From an uncultured Thiodictyon sp. (lineage in GTDB: Bacteria; Pseudomonadota; Gammaproteobacteria; Chromatiales; Chromatiaceae): a DNA stretch of 64,000 nt. Position numbers and translations under genes: made by a program. The stretch covers positions 1-64,000 of the forward strand of contig CAILVI010000521.1 in assembly GCA_903837595.1 (NCBI GenBank). Reading direction: 5' to 3'. Shown here piece by piece: positions 57,722 to 64,000 of this stretch; the stretch's first letter is position 1, and each line of letters starts with the position of its first letter. Under the pieces are notes generated by a model. The model did no database searches. It saw nothing but the letters and a program-made list of their open reading frames with translations, and was not told where the DNA came from.

Positions 57722-59269
57722 ATGAGTGAATTGCCATGCGATAGTCGAGCCATCATTGATAGGTCGCTGCGATTTTCTGAAACACGCTACCGCCGCCTGT
57801 TTGAATCGGCGCAAGACGGTATCCTGATCCTCAATGCCGAAACCTCGGAGATCGAGGATGCCAATCCCTTCTTGATCAACATCATCGGCTATTCGCACGA
57901 AGAGCTGGTGGGGCGGACGCTGTGGGATATTGGTGCCTTCAGAGACACCAAGCTAAATAAGGAGGCGTTCATTGAGCTGCAAACCAATCGCTATATCCGC
58001 TACAGTGACCTGCCGTTGGAGAGGAAAGACGGGCAGCTCATTTTCGTCGAGTTTATCAGCAATGTGTATGACTGCGATGGTGTCGACGTTATTCAGTGCA
58101 ATATCCGTGATAATTCCAAGCGGCATTTCTTGGAAGTCGATTTACTGGCCACCACGCGGACGCTCAAATTCTTGAGCCAAAGCAACGTCGCGTTGCTGCG
58201 CTCCACGACTGAAACCATCCTGCTCGACGAATATTGCCGAATCGCGGTGGAAACCGGCGGCTACCTGATGGCCTGGGTGGGGCTGGCGGACAGCGGGCCG
58301 GAGAGCCGCATCCAACCGATCGCCCGCTATGGGCGCGATGACGGCTATCTGGCGTCAGGCCAATTCACCTGGGCGGACACCGGGCCCGGTGATGGTCCCA
58401 CGGGCCGCGCCATCCGCACCGGTGAGGTCCAGTTCTGCGCTGATATTGATACCGATCCGACCATGTTGCCATGGCGGACCGCGGCCTTGCAGCGCGGCTA
58501 CCGGTCGAGCATCGCCGTGCCGTTTCGGCTGCCAAATGGGACAGTCGCTTGCTTGAACCTCTACAGTGCCAGTCGCGATGCCTGGTCGGCTCCGGAACGC
58601 CAGCTATTACAGGAGGTGGCGGCCGACATCAGCTTCGGCATCAAGACCCTGCGCACTGAAATCGAAAAGGTACAGTATCAGCTCCATTTGCGGGACAGCC
58701 TGGAGCAAACCATCCAGGTCATTGCCGACACCATCGACCAGCGCGACCCCTACACCGCAGGCCATCAGCGGCGGGTGGCCAATCTCAGCTCCGCCATTGC
58801 GTTGGAACTGGGGTTGGCCCCTGGGGTCATTCACGGCCTGCATCTGGCGGCGACGATCCATGATCTCGGTAAGATCGGCATCCCGAGTGAAATACTGGTG
58901 AAGCCCCGGCGTCTGAGTGACAACGAATTTAACCTGATCAAAGAGCATGTGACGATCGGCTTCAATATACTCAAAGGCATCAGCTTTCCATGGCCTATTG
59001 CCAAGATCATTCAGCAGCATCACGAACGCCTGGATGGATCGGGCTATCCGTTGGGACTGACGCGGGATGCGCTGTTGCTGGAGTCCAGGATTCTCGCCGT
59101 TGCCGACGTGGTTGAGGCTATGGCCTCGCCGCGCCCCTATCGGATGGCATTGGGTATTGAGGCGGCATTGAGCGAGATTATGGCGCACCGTGGTACCGCG
59201 TTCGATGCGGCGGTGGTGGATGCCTGCCTGCGACTCTTTCACGAACAGGGATACACGATTGAGGATTAG
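57722..59269 (+). CDS. PAS-GAF-HD-GYP sensor phosphodiesterase
   Basis: The 515-residue cytoplasmic protein has a PAS domain (about 20-135; RLFESAQDGILILN and IIGYSHEELVGRTLWD), a GAF domain (about 160-310; YLMAWVGLAD and YRSSIAVPFRL), then an HD-GYP domain (about 330-515). The latter carries HDLGKIGIPSE, HVTIGFNILKG, QHHERLDGSGYPLG and ADVVEAMAS, so it should be an active c-di-GMP phosphodiesterase. ATG 57722 is preferred because a GGAGG-like site precedes it by 8 bases; ATG 57710 is also in frame. No partner gene is linked. Confidence 0.92.
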   Translation: MSELPCDSRAIIDRSLRFSETRYRRLFESAQDGILILNAETSEIEDANPFLINIIGYSHEELVGRTLWDIGAFRDTKLNKEAFIELQTNRYIRYSDLPLERKDGQLIFVEFISNVYDCDGVDVIQCNIRDNSKRHFLEVDLLATTRTLKFLSQSNVALLRSTTETILLDEYCRIAVETGGYLMAWVGLADSGPESRIQPIARYGRDDGYLASGQFTWADTGPGDGPTGRAIRTGEVQFCADIDTDPTMLPWRTAALQRGYRSSIAVPFRLPNGTVACLNLYSASRDAWSAPERQLLQEVAADISFGIKTLRTEIEKVQYQLHLRDSLEQTIQVIADTIDQRDPYTAGHQRRVANLSSAIALELGLAPGVIHGLHLAATIHDLGKIGIPSEILVKPRRLSDNEFNLIKEHVTIGFNILKGISFPWPIAKIIQQHHERLDGSGYPLGLTRDALLLESRILAVADVVEAMASPRPYRMALGIEAALSEIMAHRGTAFDAAVVDACLRLFHEQGYTIED

Positions 59270-59291
59270 CGGCCTGTCGCCGTGTCAAGGA

Positions 59292-59319
59292 TGTAGGTGC
59301 GACTTAAGTCGCACCTACA
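59292..59319. repeat. Perfect 28-base palindrome
   Basis: TGTAGGTGCGACTT pairs completely with AAGTCGCACCTACA. It lies 22 bases after the HD-GYP gene and between convergent genes, where it may function as a bidirectional transcript end. Palindromes of this GTAGGTGCGA type occur in many related genomes. Confidence 0.8.
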
Positions 59320-59363
59320 CTTGGCGGTCTGCGAATCGTTGGAAATCGCCTGGCGCTGATTCC

Positions 59364-61859
59364 TCACCCCGCCTGCCGCAAGGTCTGCAAGGGCGGCCGG
59401 ATCAGCAGCGGATAGGTGGCGAGCGTCCCGGCCAGGCCGATGAGTAGCCCCGAGCCCAGTACCCCGGTGAGCCAGAGCCCCGGGTTGAAGCCGAATTGCA
59501 GCCCAAACAGCCGCTCGGCCAGCAGCCACCCGGTCAGCTCCGCAAAGATGGACGCGAGCAGTCCGGCGAGCAGCCCGGTGGCGGTGAACTCCACCGCCAG
59601 GCTGCCGAGCAGCGCCCGGCGCCCGGCGCCCAGGGTGCGCAGGATGCCGTGCTCGGTGCGCCGCTCCGCTAGGCTCGCCTGGATACCGGCGAACATCACC
59701 AGCACGCCGGCGGCCAGGGTGAAGAGGAACACGTATTCCACCGCGAGCACCCCGCGGTCGACCACCGCGCGTACCTGTTTGAGCAGCGCGTCGACGTTGA
59801 GCAGGGTGACGCTCGGGAAGCGCCGCACCAGCTCCGGGATCATGGCCTCCCGCTCGTGCGGCAGGTGGATGCTGGTGATATAGGTGGCGGACTCTGCGCC
59901 CAGCAGTGCGGGTGGCGAGACGACGAAGAAATTGACGTTGAAGCTGTCCCAGCGGACCTCCCGCAGGCTGGTCACCGGGGCGGTGACCTCATGGCCGGAG
60001 ACGAAGAAGGTCAGCCGGTCGCCCAGTTTGATGTTCAAGGTCTCGGCCAGTCCCTTTTCGACCGAGAACGCCGGCTCGGTCGTGCCGGCGGGCCACCACT
60101 GACCGGCGGTGATGCGGTTGTCGGTCTGGGGCCGGTCGGCGAAGCTCAGGTTGAACTCGCGTGCGGCCAGGCCCTCGGCGCGCGGGTTCTGGTAGTCCGA
60201 GGGCTTGACCAGCCGGTCATTGATGCGGACCAGGCGCCCGCGGATCATCGGGAACAGGTCCGGCTGGGCGATCCCCTGTGCGCGCAGGAAGGCGCGCAGG
60301 GGCTCCACCTCCTGCGGCTGGATGTTGATCAGGAAGTGGTTGGGGGTGCCCGGGGGCAGACCCGCCTGCCAGGTCTTCAGCAGATCCACCCGCACCACCG
60401 CCAGCAGCAGCAGGGCCAGGATGCCGAGCCCGAAGCCGGCGATCTGCAGCACCGCGAAGGTCGGTCGCCGGGTCAGGGCCGCCAACCCCAGCCGCCAGAC
60501 CCCGCGGGTGCGCCCGGCGAGCCCGCGCGCCAGCCGTACCAGCGCGAGCACCGACACCACCAGGGTGCCGACGGTGAGTGCCACGCCGCCCAAGAGCTTC
60601 CAGGCCAGGTCCGGGTCGCGCGCCTGCCACAGGATCAGCAGGGCCAGCGCGGCCACCGCCCCCAGTACCGCCACGGTGGCGGAGGCGCGCGGTGTCCCCA
60701 GGTCGCGGCGCAGGGCGCGCAGGGGCGACACCTGCGTCAGTTGCAGCAAGGGTGGCACGGCGAAGCCGAGCAGCGCAATCATCCCGGTCGCCACCCCCAC
60801 CAGCGCCGGCCGCCAGGAGGCCGGCGGCAGGTTCGCCCCGAACCAATCGGCCAGGGTCGCCACCAGTCCGAGCTGCCCCAGCCAGCCGAAGAGGCAGCCC
60901 ACCAGGCTGGCGCCCAGTCCAAACAGGGCCAGGCGCAGCACGAAGACCCGCATCAGCAGGTGTCGCGGCGCCCCCAGGCAGCGCATGATGGCCACTGCGT
61001 CGATCTGCCGCTCCACCAGCCGCCGGCTGGCTAGCGCGATTGCGCTGCCGGCCACCAGCAGCGTCACCAGGGTTGCCAGGTGCAGGAAGCGCGAGGCGCG
61101 GTTCAGCGCGGACTCGAACTCGGGGCGCGCGGTGCGCCCGTCCACCAGCGTCAGGTTGACCGGCAGGCGGGATTTGAGCCAAGTGGAATAGGCGTCCACC
61201 GCGCCGATGTCACCCGCCAGCAGCAGCCGATGTTTGACCCGGCTGGCCGGGCCGACCAGGCCGGTCGCCGGCAGGTCCGCCGCATTCAGCAGCACCCGCG
61301 GGGCGAGTTGGAAGACGTTCCCGCCGCGGTCCGGCTCATAGCTCAGGATGGCACCGATGCGCAGCCGCGACTCGCCCAGGCCGACTTCCTCACCGATCTG
61401 CGCTCCCAGCAGCCGCAGCAGACGCGCCTCCACCCAGACCTGTCCGGGTGGTGGCCCCTGTTCCACGGTCCGCTCTTCCGCGCTGAATCCGTCGTGCACC
61501 CGCAGCCGGCCGCGTAGCGGATAGGGTGCCTCGGCGGCCTTCACCTGGACCAATTGCGGGCCCTCGCGGCCCATGACCACGCTGGGAAATTCCTGCGTGC
61601 GGGCACGGACGAGCCCTCTGCGGGTTGCCTCCTCCAGATAGTCCGCGGGGGCCGGCGAGGAACCATCGACGGCCAGATCAGCGGCGATCAACTCTCCGCC
61701 CTGACGGATCATGCCCGTCTCGATCCGGTCAGTGAAGAAGCCGACTGCGGTAATCGCCGCCACCGTCAGGATCAGGGCCGCGCCCAGCAGATAGAGCTCG
61801 CCGCTGCGCCAGTCCTGACGCAGCAAACGCCGGGTGATTCGCCACGTCGAGGGGGTCAT
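59364..61859 (-). CDS. FtsX-like ABC transporter permease (YbbP type)
   Basis: The 831-residue membrane protein has the YbbP/FtsX layout: an N-terminal membrane segment (about 20-40, LLGAALILTVAAITAVGFF), a large periplasmic domain with IRQGGELIAADLAVDG, several central membrane segments (about 260-490), a second periplasmic domain, and three C-terminal segments ending TLATYPLLIRPPLQTLRQAG. It works with the ATPase encoded directly upstream (the genes overlap by 4 bases). In related bacteria this pair lies beside tesA, as it does here. The exported or extracted substrate is unknown. Confidence 0.9.
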   Translation of the reverse strand: MTPSTWRITRRLLRQDWRSGELYLLGAALILTVAAITAVGFFTDRIETGMIRQGGELIAADLAVDGSSPAPADYLEEATRRGLVRARTQEFPSVVMGREGPQLVQVKAAEAPYPLRGRLRVHDGFSAEERTVEQGPPPGQVWVEARLLRLLGAQIGEEVGLGESRLRIGAILSYEPDRGGNVFQLAPRVLLNAADLPATGLVGPASRVKHRLLLAGDIGAVDAYSTWLKSRLPVNLTLVDGRTARPEFESALNRASRFLHLATLVTLLVAGSAIALASRRLVERQIDAVAIMRCLGAPRHLLMRVFVLRLALFGLGASLVGCLFGWLGQLGLVATLADWFGANLPPASWRPALVGVATGMIALLGFAVPPLLQLTQVSPLRALRRDLGTPRASATVAVLGAVAALALLILWQARDPDLAWKLLGGVALTVGTLVVSVLALVRLARGLAGRTRGVWRLGLAALTRRPTFAVLQIAGFGLGILALLLLAVVRVDLLKTWQAGLPPGTPNHFLINIQPQEVEPLRAFLRAQGIAQPDLFPMIRGRLVRINDRLVKPSDYQNPRAEGLAAREFNLSFADRPQTDNRITAGQWWPAGTTEPAFSVEKGLAETLNIKLGDRLTFFVSGHEVTAPVTSLREVRWDSFNVNFFVVSPPALLGAESATYITSIHLPHEREAMIPELVRRFPSVTLLNVDALLKQVRAVVDRGVLAVEYVFLFTLAAGVLVMFAGIQASLAERRTEHGILRTLGAGRRALLGSLAVEFTATGLLAGLLASIFAELTGWLLAERLFGLQFGFNPGLWLTGVLGSGLLIGLAGTLATYPLLIRPPLQTLRQAG

Positions 61860-62545
61860 GCCATCGCCTCCAGCGCCCCGTCGTGCATCCGCAGTCGCCG
61901 GTCGCAGCGCTCTGCCAGGCGCGCATCATGGGTGACCAGTACCAGGGCGGCGCCGGACTCGGCGCGCAGGTCGAGCAGCAGGTCGATGATGTGCTCGCCG
62001 GTCGCCTCATCCAGGTTGCCGGTCGGCTCGTCCGCAAACAGGACTGCCGGGCGCGGGGCATAGGCGCGGGCAATCGCCACCCGTTGCTGCTCGCCGCCGG
62101 AGAGCTGGCGCGGGTAGTGACCGGCGCGCGGCGTCAGTCCCACTCGCTCCAGGGCCTCGTCCGCCCGGCTTGCCGCGTCCTCGTTGCCGGTCAGTTCCAG
62201 CGGTAGCAAGACGTTTTCCAGGGCGGTGAGGGTAGGCAATAGTTGGAAACTCTGGAACACGAAGCCGACCCGCCCGGCGCGCAGCTCCGCCCGGCCGTCC
62301 TCATTGAGCCCGCGCAGTTGCTGACCGCAGAGCCAGACTTCGCCGCAGCTGGCGCTATCGAGTCCGGCCAGGAGTCCGAGCAGGGTCGATTTGCCGGAGC
62401 CGGAGGCGCCGAGGATGGCCACCGCCTCGCCGGCCTGGACCTGGAGGTCGAGCCCCTCCAGAATGGTCAAGGTACCGCTCGGACCGGTAACATGTTTGCC
62501 CAACCCCTGGGCACTGGCTACGACTGCGACCGGATTGACTGTCAT
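61856..62545 (-). CDS. ybbA: ABC transporter ATP-binding protein (YbbA type)
   Basis: The 229-residue ATPase has Walker A ILGASGSGKSTLLGLLAG, signature QLSGGEQQRVAIARAY, Walker B PAVLFADEPTGNLDEAT and the switch LVLVTHDARLAERC. It belongs to the LolD/MacB-like group that powers FtsX-type permeases; its partner is the next gene, which overlaps by 4 bases. Its ATG (62545) is interleaved with the divergent tesA-like start (ATG 62544), so each promoter must lie within the other gene. The length matches E. coli YbbA. Confidence 0.93.
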   Translation of the reverse strand: MTVNPVAVVASAQGLGKHVTGPSGTLTILEGLDLQVQAGEAVAILGASGSGKSTLLGLLAGLDSASCGEVWLCGQQLRGLNEDGRAELRAGRVGFVFQSFQLLPTLTALENVLLPLELTGNEDAASRADEALERVGLTPRAGHYPRQLSGGEQQRVAIARAYAPRPAVLFADEPTGNLDEATGEHIIDLLLDLRAESGAALVLVTHDARLAERCDRRLRMHDGALEAMA

Positions 62546-63182
62546 GATGCGCCTGATGTGGATTGCCTTGTTGACCTTGAGCGCGGCGCTGCCGCTCCCC
62601 GCCTGTGCGCAGGCGCCGGTGATTCTCGTCCTGGGGGACAGCCTGAGTGCCGCCTATGGGATCGCCTTGCAGGACGGCTGGGTCGCCCTGCTCCAAGGGC
62701 GGCTGAATGAACGCGGCCTGGACTTTCGGGTGGTCAATGCCGGCATCTCCGGGGACACCACCATGGGGGGCCTGACCCGCCTGCCGGAACTCCTGCAACG
62801 CCACCGCCCGGCGATCCTGCTCATCGAGCTCGGCGCCAATGACGGATTGCGCGGCCTGCCCACCCCGCTGATCCGCGATAACCTGGCCGCGATGGTCCGG
62901 CTGGGGCAGGCCGCCGGCAGCCAGGTCCTGCTCCTCGGCATCCAGATGCCGCCCAACTACGGTGCGGCTTACAACCGGGTCTTTCAAGTCGTGTTCCAGG
63001 ACGTGGCGCGGGGCGCCGGTGTGCCGCTGGTGCCCTTTCTGCTCGCCGGGGTGGCCGAGGACCCCGACCTGATGCAGGCCGACGGTCTGCATCCGGCCGC
63101 CGCCGCCCAGCCGCGTATCCTGGACAACGTCTGGCCGGTGCTGGAACCGCAGCTCGCGACGGCCAAGCCGCCGCGCGACTGA
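62544..63182 (+). CDS. tesA: Periplasmic lysophospholipase/arylesterase TesA
   Basis: The 212-residue precursor has a signal peptide (MWIALLTLSAALPLPACAQA). The SGNH hydrolase blocks are complete: I VILVLGDSLSAAYGI (nucleophile Ser), II NAGISGDTTMGG, III ELGANDGLRG, V DGLHP (Asp and His). TesA cleaves acyl thioesters and lysophospholipids in the periplasm. ATG 62544 or ATG 62547 starts it; both overlap or touch the start of ybbA on the other strand. Gene order tesA-ybbA-ybbP is conserved with E. coli. Confidence 0.92.
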   Translation: MMRLMWIALLTLSAALPLPACAQAPVILVLGDSLSAAYGIALQDGWVALLQGRLNERGLDFRVVNAGISGDTTMGGLTRLPELLQRHRPAILLIELGANDGLRGLPTPLIRDNLAAMVRLGQAAGSQVLLLGIQMPPNYGAAYNRVFQVVFQDVARGAGVPLVPFLLAGVAEDPDLMQADGLHPAAAAQPRILDNVWPVLEPQLATAKPPRD

Positions 63183-63326
63183 CCCAGCCGCTGCGCGATC
63201 AACCAGGCCGCCGCGAGAGCGCGATTCGTGCGGGATCGCGCGCCCGGGATGGCGCTACAATCCACCGCGTCGGTCCCGGCGGCCGACCCCGCCTGTCCGT
63301 CCCGCCTGTCCGCCTCGGAGGCCCCC
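63183..63326. other. Intergenic region before the SQR-like gene
   Basis: The 144-base gap ends with a GGAGG ribosome-binding site (63316-63320) that fixes the start of the next gene. GGCGCTACAAT near 63251 is a possible -10 region. No repeat was seen. Confidence 0.45.
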
Positions 63327-64000
63327 ATGCATCGCATCACCATCGTCGGCTCGGGCTTCGGTGCCCTGACCGCTGTCAAGCAACTGCGCGCGTCTGGCCT
63401 GAGTGCCGACCTGACGGTCGTCAGTCCCCGGGCTGAGTTTGTGTACCACCCCGGTCTGATCTGGGTCCCGAGCGGACGGCGCACCGGGGAGGACCTGCGC
63501 ATCGACCTGAAGCGCTTCTTCAAGCGCCAGCAGGTCACACACGTCGCGGCCGAGGTCACCGGGCTCACCAACGGCGGCCGGACCCTGGAGACCAGCGTCG
63601 GTTCCATCAACAACGACGGCCTGGTCATCGCCAGCGGCGGGCGCTTCATCACGAAGCTCCCCGGGATCGCACACGCCATCACCCCTTGCGAGGGCATTGC
63701 CGCCGCGCAGGCCATCCGCGACCGGGTGCGGGCCATGGACGGCGGCACCATCGCCATGGGCTTCGCCGGCAATCCCAATGAGCCCAGTTCGATGCGCGGC
63801 GGGCCCATTTTCGAGTTCCTGTTCGGCATGGACACGCAACTGCGCCAGGAAGGGCGGCGCGAGCGCTTCAAGCTCGTCTTCTTCACCCCAGCCGAGCGTC
63901 CCGGCAATCGCCTGGGACCCAAGGCCGTGGACCGCCTGCTCCAGGAGATGGCCCGGCGCGGCATCGAGACGCATCTGGGCCACAAGCTCAAGGGTTTCAG
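63327..64000 (+). CDS. Sulfide:quinone oxidoreductase-like flavoprotein (partial at window end)
   Basis: The first 224 residues are visible and the frame is open to the window edge. It starts MHRITIVGSGFGALTAVKQL, an FAD-binding GxGxxG fold, with EFVYHPGLIWVPSG and a Cys in TPCEGIAAAQ. The N-terminal half is typical of SQR/flavocytochrome c sulfide dehydrogenase type flavoproteins, which oxidise sulfide and feed electrons to quinone in purple sulfur bacteria. ATG 63327 has GGAGG 6 bases upstream. The distal redox cysteine and membrane-binding C-terminus are outside the window, so the exact SQR type cannot be given. Confidence 0.78.
   Translation, partial: MHRITIVGSGFGALTAVKQLRASGLSADLTVVSPRAEFVYHPGLIWVPSGRRTGEDLRIDLKRFFKRQQVTHVAAEVTGLTNGGRTLETSVGSINNDGLVIASGGRFITKLPGIAHAITPCEGIAAAQAIRDRVRAMDGGTIAMGFAGNPNEPSSMRGGPIFEFLFGMDTQLRQEGRRERFKLVFFTPAERPGNRLGPKAVDRLLQEMARRGIETHLGHKLKGF

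Overview
The window reads as chromosome of a high-GC gammaproteobacterium, most probably a purple sulfur bacterium of the Chromatiaceae. This is an inference from gene content: a soluble NAD-linked NiFe hydrogenase (hoxFUYHW), a sulfide:quinone-oxidoreductase-like gene at the right edge, two V-type ATPase genes, HD-GYP proteins, and housekeeping genes of gammaproteobacterial type (gltX, recJ, gcvR, darP, sodB, the tesA/ybbA/ybbP locus). No rRNA, tRNA or CRISPR array was found.

Layout. 0-4.4 kb: an ISNCY-type insertion sequence, then two ABC-2 permease genes, the second with two in-frame TGA codons. 4.6-17.7 kb: gltX, a lipoprotein, a membrane protein, a hybrid histidine kinase, malZ, sodB, an FHA/HD-GYP protein and an N-acetylglutaminylglutamine amidotransferase. 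17.8-20.5 kb: a ParE-type toxin-antitoxin pair, a lipoprotein and an XRE/DUF4258/DUF2283 operon. 20.5-28.1 kb: methyltransferase, secreted proteins, a TlpA-like/unknown/PhoH operon, bcp, gcvR, a decayed FmdB gene and a second RHH/ParE pair. 28.3-33.5 kb: a decayed phosphoesterase, recJ, darP, a DUF4124-like protein and a short (class III type) hybrid cluster protein behind an FNR-type box. 33.5-38.0 kb: a lower-GC accessory island with repeat hairpins, a HicBA pair with a nonsense-mutated toxin, a possible MITE, a cassette of small unknown genes, and a C-protein-controlled type II restriction-modification system. 38.3-41.0 kb: degQ-like protease, DUF29 protein, Hsp20. 41.3-46.6 kb: the hox hydrogenase operon. 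46.6-51.3 kb: a defence island with a frameshifted NACHT NTPase and an intact Septu-like ATPase/HNH pair. 51.4-64 kb: a ClpP-like lipoprotein, a fused eukaryote-like hisHF, an Hpt protein, a Nudix hydrolase, two orphan V-ATPase genes, a PAS-GAF-HD-GYP protein, ybbP/ybbA/tesA and a truncated SQR-like gene.

Three themes stand out. First, defence and mobile cargo is dense and partly decayed: five toxin-antitoxin-like loci, one restriction-modification system, a Septu-like pair and a NACHT remnant. Second, short palindromic repeat families recur between genes, and one copy has become the end of a reading frame. Third, several genes are broken by single-base slips, many in homopolymers, so true decay and sequence error should be separated before any are called dead. 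The strongest system-level observations are the operator architecture of the restriction-modification locus, the Septu-like/NACHT island, the eukaryote-like HisHF fusion, the class II FNR promoter of hcp, and the small-gene cassettes at 33.8-36.2 kb.
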